Both the position numbers and the translations under genes were made by a program. From Chionoecetes opilio (taxonomy: Eukaryota; Arthropoda; Malacostraca; Decapoda; Majidae), in the NCBI GenBank assembly GCA_016584305.1, contig JACEEZ010019099.1:72229-136228 (forward strand): a stretch of DNA of 64,000 nt, given 5' to 3'. How positions within the stretch are numbered: position 1 is the first letter of the stretch; every line of letters starts with the position of its first letter. Shown one piece after another: positions 21,991 through 34,389 of this stretch. The notes under the pieces are model-generated. The model ran no database searches. It worked only from the letters and a program-made list of their open reading frames with translations, and was not told where the DNA came from.

Positions 21991-23276
21991 CGCTTCAGGG
22001 GTGGTAACAGGGGCAGTGATATTAGGAGTCACGTCAGTACTCCCACACCTATCAGTAGGTGTATCTTTACGCAAGTCCATCCCCTCCTGCTCAGCAATGG
22101 AGATTTTAGCCGGAGGGACGCCCACTGACTCTAAGGACTCATTGGAACTGCGAGTTCGCTTCTGAGACTCCTTATTAGGATGGGTTTTTGGGAGCCTCTT
22201 AGAGGAGGAGTCACTATTGTCATTTTTCCCGTGTGCGGCATGCACTACACGAGAGGTGGTTGGAGGCTCATTATGAGAGGAGTCAGCAGACTCCACAGAA
22301 TCGCAGGTCAATAGCGAGAACTTATTATTCACTCGGATGGATTGATTAGGTTTAAGAGAATGTGGTGGTGGAACTGCAGCAGGCTGATTAGGAGTCTTAG
22401 TTGAAGAAGCAGCAGCCATCGCGGATGCGTAGGTCCTGCTTCCACCCCCGCCTGCTTGTCTGTGAGAAAGTTCTCTTCTGGCGCTCCCAAGACTGATAAA
22501 TTGGGAGTTGGCCAACTGTAAGATGTCTTCTTCTAATTTGTATGTTCCACACTGTCGAGAACTCGGTGGGTGAGCATCACGGCAGTGGAAGCAGTAGGGG
22601 GTTGACTTACAGTCAGCTGTGTCATGAGATCCCAACGCCGAGCAGCAACCACAGCGAGGAGAGGATTTACAAAACTTATTGCCGTGGCCGAAGCCGTAGC
22701 ACGCATAGCACTGCATAGGGCGGTCGTTAAAGGCTTTTATCCGTATTGACTGGGGACCGATCCTGATGTAATCGGGGAGACCTGATCCGTAGAACGTGAA
22801 AACGAGCATGTTCTTGCTCCCTCTCACTTTTGATACCCTCTGAACTCTACTTGGGCACATATTTAGTATTTCTTCTTCTGAGAACTCATATAGGTCGTAG
22901 TTGTAGACTACGCCTTTGCTAAAATTGAACTTTGGATGAGGTTTGATGGATTCAAAATAGCCGACAGAGGTGATGGGCATGTGAAGGAGCATCTGAGCCT
23001 GGGTAAGGTCCTTGGCTCGGATTAGAACTCCTCTGCCATACTTTTTCAGATGGCCTTCTGGGATGTTTCCAATTTCTTTTTCGAGAAATCGAGCCGCTGG
23101 AAAATTTCCTCCATTTTCCTTGTAATATGCCACGAACCAAAAAGGGGGTTTAGGGTTTGGGGGACCGTTTTTGTAGAATTTGTAGTGTCTTGGAAGTTTT
23201 TTAGAACGTATTCCTCGGGGTTTTCTGAAACTTTGACAGAGCGAAGAAGTTCGGCTCTAAAAATGTTTTTCCCCAA
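21910..23276 (-). pseudogene. ORF1 (gag-like) of a Jockey/CR1-type retrotransposon
   Basis: The main frame (23133 to 21910) encodes an RNA-binding ORF1 protein. An N-terminal region resembles an RRM-like fold (KGVVYNYDLYEFSEEEIL, then RIGPQSIRIKAFNDRP). Three zinc knuckles follow: CYACYGFGHGNKFC, CGCCSALGSHDTADC and CFHCRDAHPPSSRQC. After these comes a long Ser/Pro/Thr-rich tail. The last 20 or so residues (downstream of 21990) are antisense of the MADF exon copy, so the true C-terminus is lost. The upstream continuation (23276-23046) is in another frame, with homopolymer-type errors. Such proteins package element RNA. The expected RT ORF is not next to it. Confidence 0.8.
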
Positions 23277-25020
23277 TTTTCATGCTGTGGCTTCTTTAAA
23301 GGGGCAGTTTGTTGCGCCGCCCTCCCGGGGAGAAAAAGGTTTAAAACACCTATTCGTGAGGTCATTGCCATCAAAAATCATGGGGGATGCGGCGAATCAC
23401 CCCATACGCCATGAAAATTCTTTTTATTGCTCTGAAAGGGCCCGGGCCTGGGACACGTTGGACAAAAAGCAAGGTGCCCAAACGTAAAGTCCCCCCTGGG
23501 GCCGGGCTCGTTCCCCAACCCCCTGTCTGCGCCCCTTTGATGGGGGGGACCCCCAAGACCGGGGAGTGAGGAGGAAGGGGCGGCTGCCCGCTTCGTGCCA
23601 CGTCGGGCCTGGGAAAAGGGGCCCCGATTGGGAAAGGGCAAGGATCCAAAAGGGAAAAAAGTCGAGAACAACGGGGGCGTCCCGGGGGAGGCAGGCCGGG
23701 GTAAATTTTTTAGCTTGATTCATATACGTTTTTTACTTTAAATTCCCCATGCCCCCACCCACCACGGAGCCCAAAGAGGGGGAAAACTTTCTGTTGGGAA
23801 GGACCCCACCCAACGCTCCCGGGGGGAGCGGGGAAGTATTAAAAGCTTTTGGTTTGGGCTGGTGTTTGGTGGGGGCCGCCGGCCGATGCCGGGGGGCCCC
23901 CCTAGGGAAAACCCCCACTTGGCCCTAGCCAAAAGCATTTACCCCGATTATCCGCGGGGCCACACTGGACCCCCCGTCTTTACCCCAACCCCCTACCAAA
24001 GGAGCGTGGGTTTCCCCCCGAAGGGGAAAACAACTCGCCCCGCGGGGGACTTTAACTTCCCAGAAGAGGGGCCCCCGGGGGGGAATATACGGGGGGCGCC
24101 AAAGCACGGCCAAAAACCCCTGGGGGGGGAGTGTGAAGTTTAAAAGGGAAAAAGTGTGAGAAAGGAAGAGAAAGGGGTTTACCGGGGCCAGAATTTGCCC
24201 CAAGAAGGAGAGAAAGGGGGGGGAAAACATAAAAAAGGGGGACTCACCGGAAAGGGTCCCCTCCCAGGGGCGAAAAGGGGGGGGCTTGGGCCCCGAGGGG
24301 GCCCACGGCCACCGAATCAAAAAAGGCGGCAGGCCGCCCCCTTTGGTGGCGCCGTCGACCCCGCTTCCCAAACCCCGCGACCACAAAGGTAAATCCCCAC
24401 AAACGGGGTAACCTTGAAAAAGGTTGGGAAACCCTTTCCCCATTAAGCAGAAATTTTCAAGGGACAGTAAAAACCCAGGGCTTTTTTTTTCTTTTGGGGG
24501 GCAAACTTTCACGATAGGCTTTTTAAATTTGCAAATAATAACATACTGGGTGCAAAACTTCATCTTTGAGTTGCAGCAACACCGCACCTATACCTACCTT
24601 TTCACATGCATAAACCTGAATGGAAAAAGGCTTTAAAAGTCTGGCAATCCCAAACACGGGGACGGGAGGTTAAGAGTGATTTTATTTTTTAAAATCCCTT
24701 TTACAAGTTTCAGTCCAGATTATTTTTCTTTTGGGGTCCAAAGTCTTTTTAGAGGAGCAATACCGGGGAAGTTCTTAAAAAAACGTCTTAAAAACCTGCC
24801 TTTCCAAAAAAAACGTCTAAGAGCTTTTCTATTTTTTGGGGACCCGGGAAGTCTTTGGGAAAAGCTAAAAACTGTGGCGTGAGGGCTACTACTCCTTGGC
24901 CTCCCAAATGCCCCTAATACATAAGAGTGGCATGACCAAATTCACTTTGCCAGTTGATAGTAAACTTATCTCCTTAAGGGGTAAAACGGGCTACGTAGTT
25001 TTTCTGTATTTTCCCTTTCC
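23277..25020. other. GC-rich homopolymer-laden stretch, no gene
   Basis: The sequence is full of CCCC, GGGG and AAAA runs, and the many long frames in all six directions are low-complexity artefacts. No domain could be recognised. The run style matches 25.0-29.4 kb, where comparison with cleaner copies shows the sequence to be error-rich, so this stretch should be read with caution. Confidence 0.55.
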
Positions 25021-25029
25021 ATGTTTTTC

Positions 25030-25650
25030 CGTCACCAGGAATCACCCAAAAATACGGACCCCCCCAGGCAGCCAAAGGGGTCACTCTGTTCTCCCCCTTT
25101 GGAACCACCTGGAGCAGATCGGGGGGGCCAAAAGGAGTCCCTTATACGGGCGTCCCCCGGCGTCAAAAAAAAGCGGTGTTTGGGCTTTGACTCTTCTACA
25201 AGGGGACTTGATAGTGCCGCGAAAAAGGGTCCATTTCGAAAACAAACTGGGGCCTGCCCCCAATCCAGTAAGCCCAAAATCCGGGGGCAGGGGAAAAGAG
25301 CTCCCTAGTTAATCGTTGCTTTTGGGAAAGTCTGTGCCTTCGGTGGGAAACCCATCAGGCTTTTCTCCCAAAGTGCAAGGCGACGCCCAAACGCTGTACT
25401 GTGTTCCCTAAGCTGTTCTTAGGAGATAGTCAACTTCTTCCTTAAAATCTTTGCTTTGACGGGATCACTCTATAGGGTGCTTGCAATGGGTGTCGCCCCG
25501 GCGTAAGGTGACATTGTTTTTCAGTAATTTACAGGCGCCGGGACGTCACGAAACAGCAGCGAAACTCCTTCAGCAATTCAGCTATTTTGGGGTCTGCCCT
25601 TTGTACCCTATCCCCGTGGTTGACCGGGCCTTTTGCAAAATAATTGTAGA
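25030..25650 (-). pseudogene. Gypsy reverse transcriptase fragment (copy A, minus strand)
   Basis: Positions 25340-25650 match the minus-strand RT start of copy B (37441-37720). Beyond that, broken frames read VPLVEESKPKHRFF-like sequence near 25200-25170, which corresponds to the palm region of Gypsy RTs. Copy A therefore keeps more RT than copy B, but almost every codon run is interrupted by small insertions and deletions. It lies in opposite orientation to the integrase that follows. Confidence 0.6.
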
Positions 25651-25689
25651 TTGTGTTAGCCCTCTTCCAAAAACTACACGGTAACCAGT

Positions 25690-26215
25690 ATTTTTAACTA
25701 AAAATGTTTTTCAACACTAGGTACCCAGAACTATCCCGCTCAGGAATACACTAAAAGAATTATAAAGGCTTTGACTAAACTTTTTCGCTCCCTTTGGGTA
25801 TCCCAAATAGGTAAATCCGACAGGGAAGTAACTTCATTTCGGGAAATTTTCCCAACAGTAATGTATGAGTTAGGCTTTAAAAATAATATTTGGCTATGCT
25901 TTATCACCCTCACCCCAAGGAGCTTTAAAAAAGGGTTTTCATCGACTTTTAAAGCATGCTCGGGAAATTTTGTATGGGGAAAAATAGGGTTTTGGGATAA
26001 GAATTCATTTTTTGTTTGCTAAAAGGGGACTGCCCAAAAAAACTCTAGGTTTCATCCTTTTCAATTGTTTTTTTGGCCATAAGGAGAACTCCTTTAACTG
26101 TGCTGAGGAAAGCTGATGAAGACAGATTAATTTTCCACTTTCTGGCTATGTAGTTTTCCCAAAAGATTCATCAAAACTTGCTAAATAGTAAGGCAACCAT
26201 AAGGGGGGCGGAAGG
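25690..26215 (+). pseudogene. Gypsy integrase fragment (copy A)
   Basis: It aligns base for base, with many indels, to the integrase of copies B (37830-38330) and D (53766-54256). No continuous frame survives. It is identified only through those copies. Confidence 0.65.
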
Positions 26216-26219
26216 AATG

Positions 26220-27800
26220 TTCCAAATTAGAAAAATCCTGTGCAGGAACATCTGGGGACACGGGAGTCGGGCCCCAAATTGGATTTCCAGGAGATGATGT
26301 GTCCTTGTAGGAGAAAACCTATCCCTCTATTTTTGCCCCTATCTATCATACTTTAAAAGGATTTTGCTGCTCAAAACACACGAATCCAAAATGTCAAACA
26401 CCCAGCCTGTCGACAAATGAGTTGTTTGTTTACACACTCCTGCCATCAGAGTTGGGGTGGATTCCCATTCCTACGTAACAAAATTCCTTTGCTGGGCACA
26501 ACGTATGGGACAAAAAATTTTCCCCTCTACCGGGCTATCTGGTTTGCAACCACAGTAAAACCCTTTTAAATTTTGCCCTTTGGGCTTTTGGGGTTGGGAT
26601 ATGGTACTGAGTAAAAACACCTTAAGCCATCCTAGCCCCCAGCACTATCTGGAAAAAAACCCCCATCACTCCTGAGAAACAAAGGGAAGGAAAAGTGGGA
26701 GCATAAATTGCGCATAACCAACTACGGGGAAAAAACAAAAAAAGGAAAAATTCCATCCCCAGATGGGGTAAAAAAAGCGGGTTGGAGGGAGTACCCAGCT
26801 CGGGCCCATTACACTTTTCAATCCTGAAACACTTTGTTTAGCTGTCTCTCCCGGGTGAATTTTATGCGGGTACTAAACAGATTAAACACAGTCTCATCAC
26901 TTGCCCGGTTCACCCCCCTTAACAACTTGCAGAGAGGAGATAAAATTTTCTCTGCCATATAGAAAGGTGTGACAAAGCTGAAAGTTCGGACCTCACTAAA
27001 AAACGCCTCATCCTGTCGGTTACGTGCAACCTTCATCAGGACTTAAGGACACTTGGGCCTGCCTATGAGGGTTTGTCAGGATTTTCCAAACCTGCTGAGT
27101 GTCGTTTTCTCACGGCCCTTTCTTCTATCGCACATTTCACTAGGGGAAAAGAACTTTTCCTTTGGGCCTTCACTCCTTTTCCCCCTAGAACAATTGCAAG
27201 CACGGGCCCCAGGGACCCTGCCCCCCGGGGGCAAAACCATCATAGAGCCAGCAAGCAACTCCCACAGATTTTTTGGAGATCCCCCAAAAAAGGGGCCATT
27301 TCCTTTATTATTGCACTCAACTCGTTTCAGTGAGGACATTACGCCCAGTCAATCTAGGCATGTTGAAGCTGGGAATGCTGTGAAAAACCGTGCTTGCTGG
27401 CCTGGTTCACTGGCATTTGCAAAAATGCCAGGTTGGAGGCAGAGTTGAAGAGATAGTTCTGTTGCGTGTCCCTTTTTGGAACCCGTCATTGATGCCCTTT
27501 CCCTGGGTCAATGTTTGGGAACATCATCCACAGGTTCTTGAGAGGGGGGATCCTATGGGGGGTTTCATCATATCCAGGAGCTTGGAGCCCCTGGTATAAC
27601 TGGGGACCATCAAACCACACTCTTCCCAAAAAGGGGGGGGGATCACTACCTGTTTTTCCAGCAATGATGCAGTTCTACGCCATGCTGAGATAGCTTCCCC
27701 TTTCACACCCACTGGATGTCATTCTAAGTCTTGTTGCCTTATCCAGCCCAGAGGGAAACACCCCTAAAGTGCAGTGACTGGATTTTGGGGCCCCTCACCC
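26220..27800 (+). pseudogene. Endogenous viral L-polymerase fragment (copy A)
   Basis: This is the same viral segment as copies B, C and D, broken by numerous small insertions, deletions and homopolymer expansions. The HR-containing part lies around 27515-27540. It shares the TAG nonsense codon (27454-27456) with B and D. Only short frames are left. Function and domain content are described under copy D. Confidence 0.75.
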
Positions 27801-27829
27801 ATCCATGGAAAACCCAGGGAAACCCTCAG

Positions 27830-28230
27830 CGCAAGCCTCCAAGTCGAGCAGATAAGTACTCTCTCTCTCTCTCTTTCCTTTGTGTTTTGGTCTTAATTTA
27901 AGTGTTCTTGTTTTGTTTCAAGTAATGTTTAAGTTTGCTTCTTTGCCAAACCCTCCCAAAAACTTTGCAAAGGTCTGTGTATTTTTTATTGTGTTATATT
28001 TCGCTATTTGTATTTCTATTATTACTGGTGTCGGGTATAGGTTTGGGGATTCTATAAGTGTTGCCATGATATTTAAAGTTTTTAAAATTTTTCAATATTC
28101 TCTTTTTCTATAATATTTTTCCTTTTAAAGAATCGGTAGTTTTAACGAAGGTCCATTTTTTAATGGGCCCTTTTTTTGTTTATGTAACAACACCCAGGGG
28201 TTTTAACATAAATTGGGGGGGTATCCGGGT
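27830..28230 (+). repeat. LTR end and primer binding site (copy A)
   Basis: It matches the LTR regions of B and D, with indels. The PBS-like motif at 28214-28229 reads TGGGGGGGTATCCGGG, and a gag-start-like ATGCCGATTTTGTCAGC follows at 28271. Upstream is the CTCTCTCT tract that ends the L fragment in every copy. Confidence 0.6.
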
Positions 28231-29398
28231 TTAAAAAAAAAAAAATTCTAAAATTTTTTGCCTTTTAAACATGCCGATTTTGTCAGCTACTTTTGTGGGA
28301 AAAACCGGTATTTCCCCGCTTTTTCGCTGCCAGCGAGGGCTTGACGTCCGTGCAAAAGGGACCATAGTTTTGCGTTTTCTTTTGTTAGTAATAGCGCGTT
28401 TTTGTGACGTTCACCCCCCTATTCAGCCATCTATACCCTTCCAGGGTGGTTTGATGCTCGCAAAATCATCGAATGGCCCCCCCAGTCCCATTTTTAGGGC
28501 CCGGGGGTGGGGGATCGAGTGGGCGGTACTGACCCGAAAGGAGGCGGGGCGTCCTTTTACACCTTTTTGTCGTCGTCCGCCTTTTAGCGGTGCTGAAAAT
28601 TACAAAAACCACGCCTTGATACTTAAGTTTTTTGGCGGGCATCATGCTGTTTTGTCTTATCAGCAGCACAGAAGCCTGGGCGTCTTCCCCCTACTGTATG
28701 CGCATGCGCCCGTTCCCCCACCTTTGTCCCCGGTCCTGCTCTCTGTTTAGCCCGGGCCGGGGCCAAAATGCCTCGCAAAAAAAAGTGGCCGCCCAGGAGT
28801 ACCGTCCAGACCGGGCCAGAGCATACGCGAAACGCGCTATAAACAAAGGCGGGGTGCCCTCATAAACAACGCTGGTCACACGACACCGGTCCCCCTCCAC
28901 CTACGTGTGTAGTTTCTGTCATTACGCCACTCGTATAAAGCTCAAAATCAATTAATACTTGTGCTTGAGTTTTGAAAGTATATTTCTTTCTTCACCATTT
29001 TTTTTTTATAAAAATGATTCAGAAAATTCTTTTTTATAAATTTTTCAAGCTGAACTTCAAATGTACCTTAACAAGGAAAAATTTTACCGTGTGCAAAAAT
29101 TGTACCCGAAAGGCCTTTTTTTAAAATGTAGGGGCCCTAGCCCCAAAGTACAATTTGGTACAATGTACCGCAGGTGGCAACCGTAAGCGATTTTTTGAAT
29201 ATTTTTTCGTAAAAAAAAACCGTTTGCCGGGAAAGTATTAAAAGGCTGCAGCAAATGTGGGGGAAACAATGTTCCATAATACCAAGAACCGATTTGTCGA
29301 AAAACGTTTGGAGGGGAAAACATCCGGTTTTAACAGGTTTTCCCCGTGTATAACAGATTTTAAATTTCCCTTGATAAATGACCTATAAGTTTGTTTTT
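28231..29398 (+). repeat. Shared block S between LTR and tandem repeat R (copy A)
   Basis: It corresponds to 40481-41015 plus 45745-46450 in copy B and to 56377-57620 in copy D. No gene is recognised. In the cleaner copies it contains a TATA-like CGTATATAAGG and the first partial monomer of repeat R near its end. Confidence 0.6.
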
Positions 29399-31066
29399 TA
29401 AGGCTTTACCGGAAAAAAAAAATTCCAGAAAAAAGGAAAATTCAACATGCCAGAACTGTTGCGAAAAAGAAATATACATTTTTCAAAGTAGAATACCATT
29501 CCTGCAGAAACGCTCTCCATCAAGACATAAAACAATGTTAGACGCATAAAAGATAGATGTATGGTGCATCAATAAGCTGCTGGTAATTGAACGGCACAAG
29601 GGTGTGCAAAATATAAAAACTATCTCTAAAATCTGTATAATACATATATAAGTAAAAAAGAAATGGATAGATGCTTAGGGTAGATTTCGTTGAACTTAAC
29701 AAAAAGTATTCATGCCATTTTTGGTCTAGGATCAATAGTTTCATGGTAAAAAAAATAGGGAAACGCTATAAATGTAGTGTTCTGACCATTTCAAGGTGCC
29801 AAAAGTTTGGTAGTTTGATTTTCATACAGACGTAAAAATTCTCTAAATACCAATTGTACATCTTGCGAAGAACGATAATAAATTGTTCTATATATTTTTT
29901 TCACAACCCTGCCAGTCAAAAAACAGTTGTGAAGTGTTTTTTTTATAGTAAAGAACGCATTTCCCGTATATATACGGGAAAAGTCACAGAAGCAAAGTTG
30001 TAGAGCTCCAAAAATCCTGATTTAAACTTGTTCCAAATCCGCTCTCAGTCCAGTATCTAGACCGCCAAATGTCAAAAACAGTTTTGTGCACGGCAACTGT
30101 GTGCAACTGCAACGTGCACACCGTAACCCACAATTTTACACACTTTATATATCAGTGATATATTATATATTATTATATATATCAGTGATCTTGGTGTTGC
30201 CGACGGATGCTCCACAATCACTTTGATCTACAACCTTGTCCAATACCCAGTCCATACAAGCGTTGAAAAGTGATGGGGCAAGGACGCACCCTTGCCTCAC
30301 TCCTGTATTAATCATCATGCTGATCTATAATTTTGATTCAGGGGTCTGTATTTCTTTAGTAAGTTTTTATGGGGACTTGCAAGCGTTTTTTTTCGGCAGT
30401 GGTCTCTAGTTCAAGACTCGCCAGGAGCTACTTTTTTGTCCATCGTCGAGTAGCCGAAGACACCCACAATCCCACATGCCTCCACATCAACCTCACCTCC
30501 GACTGCAAGTGTGGCAGAGGGCACCAGGGGGAAGCTTAAGCCTCAATTAATTACATGTGTCACTCAACAAATCCAGCCTGCGACACCACGGGCGAGGGCC
30601 AGCCATCTCATCCTTATAGAAATAACATATAAGGCCAACCACCTGAGGCCTCAAGGAAGATAAAAGTTTAAAGGCGCTACAAGTATAAAACATGACAAAA
30701 ATAATACTAAGAAAATAAATATAGGGTAGAGTCAAAAGCGTTTCGTCTCATCAAGTCTCCTCTAACTGACTTTCAAGAGAGAGAGAGAGCTCGCACGCGT
30801 AGGTACATCTAATCTCTGAGATGGACACTGAAAGACTGAAGCGCCTTTATTCGATAAAAAAAAAATACGTTAGCCGTGGAATGTATCATTACGAGGCTGC
30901 GGAAAATGGGGGGAAGCAATGTTTCCATTATATCTCAAGAACCGTATTAGCTACGAGAAAACGTTATGGAGGGAAAAAATCTAGATTTCAACAGGCTTCC
31001 CTGTTCCCTGTGGTATAAGCAGATTTAAATTCCATTGATAAATGACCGAATTAAATTTGTTTTTAA
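29399..31066 (+). repeat. Tandem repeat R, monomer A1
   Basis: This is a 1.7-1.9-kb monomer present two or more times after each amplified segment. This copy has lost its middle: near 30170-30185 it jumps into the last roughly 130 bp of an RTE insertion (30181-30307), whose right flank TTAATCATCA (30308-30317) is the same junction as in copy D at 59554. Small open frames on both strands are identical between monomers only because the DNA is nearly identical. A microsatellite site and the palindrome CCCGTATATATACGGG (29963-29978) are included. Confidence 0.75.
30181..30307 (-). mobile_element. RTE fragment trapped in monomer A1
   Basis: It is near-identical to 59427-59553 of the RTE insertion in copy D and to the matching part of copy 1 at 9.9-10.0 kb. 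Sharing the same 5'-truncation point and target (TTAATCATCA) with copy D shows it is the same insertion event copied by duplication, then internally deleted here. Confidence 0.8.
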
Positions 31067-31518
31067 AGTAATCGTCCAGACCATTTCATCATCCCTGATT
31101 TAATGCAATCAAATCATAGCCATTAACGAGTATATCAACAATACGTCGTCGCTTTTTGCATCCAGTCAGCCGTTTTTAAATAATCCGCAATCAAAATCTG
31201 CAAATTCCCCGAGTTCTCAAAACACTCCAGACGATGCGGCCAAATCAAGTTCAGGCTCGGTGACGTAGCAAAAGGCAGCGCTCTCCCCGCGAGTACATTC
31301 ACTCAGATACTCTCTCCCCTTCCTTTCCCTGCTCTCTCTCTCTCTCCTTCCTTTCCCTGCTCTCTCTCTCCTTTCTTTCTCTCTCTCTCCTTCCTTTCCC
31401 TGCTCTCTCTCTCCTTTCTTTCCCTGCTCTCTCTCTCTCTCCTTAATTCTTTTCTCTCTCGTGGAGGATGGAGGAAGAGGAGGGAGAAGAAATAATGAAA
31501 AAGAAAGAAAGGAGAGAA

Positions 31519-31549
<31 letters not shown>

Positions 31550-31556
31550 GAAAGGA

Positions 31557-31628
<72 letters not shown>

Positions 31629-31694
31629 AGAGATGAGAGAGAGAAAGGAGAGATGAGAGAGAGAAAGGAGAGATGAGAGAAGGGAAAGGAAAAG

Positions 31695-31747
<53 letters not shown>

Positions 31748-32000
31748 AGGGAAAGGAAGGAGAGAGAGTATCTGAGTGAATCTGCGCGCGGGGAGCGCTG
31801 CCTTTTGCTGCGTCATCAATAACAGTCCCTGTTGCCCTGTAGCCCTGTTGGAGGGAAGAATTTTTTTTTCGCGCGCTTTTTACAAATGTCGTGTTTTTAC
31901 GGAAATAAGGCCTGTAAATCAATTATTTTTGGTGGATTAGGTGTTTTGAAGGTACATTCAACATAAGTAGGCAAAAAAAATATGGGTCTGGACGATTACT
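31067..32000. mobile_element. 934-bp MITE with TTAA target and long CT/GA tracts
   Basis: TTAA flanks both sides (31063-31066 and 32001-32004), and the uninterrupted site is seen in other monomers. TIRs AGTAATCGTCCAGACC are perfect for 16 bp. A second inner inverted repeat (GGCAGCGCTCTCCCCGCG near 31275 and its inverse near 31790) encloses a CT-rich tract (31310-31460) and a GA-rich tract (31500-31760), which are complementary to each other. The long Ser/Leu and Arg/Glu frames here are translations of the tracts, not genes. Confidence 0.9.
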
Positions 32001-32255
32001 TTAAGGCATATTACCCGAAGAAAAAAAATCCAGAAATCAAGGGAAAATTGCATAGTAGGTACATGTGTAAAACTCTTGCGGATAAGAAATGTAAATTTTT
32101 CAAAGTAGAATACCATTCATGCAGAAACGCTCTCCATCAAGACATAAAACAATGTTAGACGCATAACAGATAGATGTATGGTGCATCAATAAGCTGCTGG
32201 TAATTGAACGGCACAAGGGTGCGCAAAATATAAAAACTATCTAAAAATCTGTATA

Positions 32256-32300
<45 letters not shown>

Positions 32301-34133
32301 TAAAAAAGAAATGGATAGATGCTTACGGTAGATTTCATTGAACTTAACAAAAAGTATTCATGCCATTTTTGGTCTAGGATCAATAGTTTCATGGTAAAAA
32401 AATAGGGAAACGCTATAAATGTAGTGTTCTGACCATTTTAAGCTGCCAAAAATTTGGTAGTTTTATTTTCATACAGACGTAAAAATTATTTCAATACCAA
32501 TTGTACATCTTGCGAAGAACAATAATAAATTGTTCTATATATTTTTTTCACAACCCTGCCAGTCAAAAAAACAGTTGTGAAGTTTTTTTTTTATAGTAAA
32601 GAACGCATTTCCCGTATATATACCATACGGGAAGTCACAGAAGCAAAGTTGTAGAGCTCCAAAAATCCTGACCTATACTTGTTCCAAATCCGCTCTCAGT
32701 CCAGTATCTAGACCGCCAAATGTCAAAAACAGTTTTGTGCACGGCAACTGTGTGCAACTGCAACGTGCACACCGTAACTCATAACTTTACACACTTTATA
32801 ACATAAAATGTATTACATACACACACGGGATATGTAGTAACAGTACCCGATGGACGAATTGGTTACGTGGCAAACAAATATAACTCGTCACAGGCAGTCT
32901 GTCTCTGACTTCTTACTCATGTCCGTCTTCTAGTGGAATAGTGACACTATTTCTTACGGCATCAGTCTTCCGAACCCATCCAGTTGGAAAGACCATGTCC
33001 CCGAGAACGACTGTCCCTTGCATGTACTAAAAAGACCAAAGTTGAACCAGACTGTGAACATGGTGAAGGTAAATCATTATGAAAATAATAAAAGATAAAT
33101 AAGGTTTTATCCTTTTGTCATGCTTAATCATCATGCTGATCTATAATTTTGATTCAGGGGTCTGTATTTCTTTAGTAAGTTTTTATGGGGACTTGCAAGC
33201 GGTTTTTTTCGGCAGTGGTCTCTAGTTCAAGACTCGCCAGGAGCTACTTTTTTGTCCGTCGTCGAGTAGCCGAAGACACCCACGTCCCACATGCCTCCAC
33301 ATCAACCTCACCTCCGACTGCAAGTGCGGCAGAGGGCACCAGGGGGAAGCTTAAGCCTCAATTAATTACATGTCACTCAACAAATCCAGCCTGCGACACC
33401 ACGGGCGAGGGCCAGCCATCTCATCCTTATAGAAATAACATATAAGGCCAACCACCTGAGGCCTCAAGGAAGATAAAAGTTTAAAGGCGCTACAAGTATA
33501 AAACATGACAAAAATAATACTAAGAAAATAAATATAGGGTAGAGTCAAAAGCGTTTCGTCTCATCAAGTCTCCTCTAACTGACTTTCAAGAGAGAGAGAG
33601 AGCTCGCACGCGTAGGTACATCTAATCTCTGAGATGGACACTGAAAGACTGAAGCGCCTTTATTCGAAGAAAAAAAAAATACGTTAGCCGTGGAATGTAT
33701 CATTACGAGGCTGCGGAAAATGGGGGGAAGCAATGTTTCCATTATATCTCAAGAACCGTATTAGCTACGAGAAAACGTTATGGAGGGAAAAAAAACTAGA
33801 TTTGAACAGGCTTCCCTGTTCCCTGTGATATAAGCAGATTTAAATTCCATTGATAAATGACCGAATTAAATTTGTTTTTAAGGCATTTTACCCGAAGAAA
33901 AAAAATCCAGAAATCAAGGGAAAATTGCATACATGCGTAAAACTCTTGCGGATAAGAAATATAAATTTTTCAAAGTAGAATACCATTCATGCAGAAACGC
34001 TCTCCATCAAGACATAAAACAATGTTAGACGCATAAAAGATAGATGTATGGTGGGTGCATCAATAAGGTGCTGGTAATTGAACGGCACAAGGGTGCGCAA
34101 AATATGAAAACAACATGGGTTCACCAAAGGTAA
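32001..34133 (+). repeat. Tandem repeat R, monomer A2 plus terminal partial copy
   Basis: The monomer runs to about 33883 and is followed by a partial one that stops at 34133 after GGTTCACC, the same stop point as in copy D (63352). It contains a (TA)n tract (32260-32298) that is longer than in A1. It keeps the uninterrupted RTE target (about 33124-33145). The 78-codon frame described under B is frameshifted here. Confidence 0.8.
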
Positions 34134-34389
34134 ATCATTAGGCCGCGGGCTACCGGGGGTCCGCATGTACTCTACTTTGTTGGTATTTTTTTGTTCCTTG
34201 GGGTGTCCTCGATGAGAAAAACGATGTTAACAAGAAAAATATAGGGATGAACTTGATGTTAACACCCCTTATTGATGGGTACCCACCCTCGTATCCGATT
34301 TTTTGCTATTTGCGGTTTTGTTTAGCGATTACCAGTTTCATTTGGCAGTGCCGTATTTGAGTCCAGTTGTAGATACCAGGAGATGATGT

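Noticed and set aside
23371..24587. Many overlapping long frames, including a 220-codon minus-strand frame
   Set aside because: All six frames are open because of GGGG/CCCC runs; no domain, and the sequence quality looks poor.
31217..31922. Long open frames of Ser/Leu or Arg/Glu
   Set aside because: They are translations of CT/GA simple tracts inside a MITE on both strands, not proteins.
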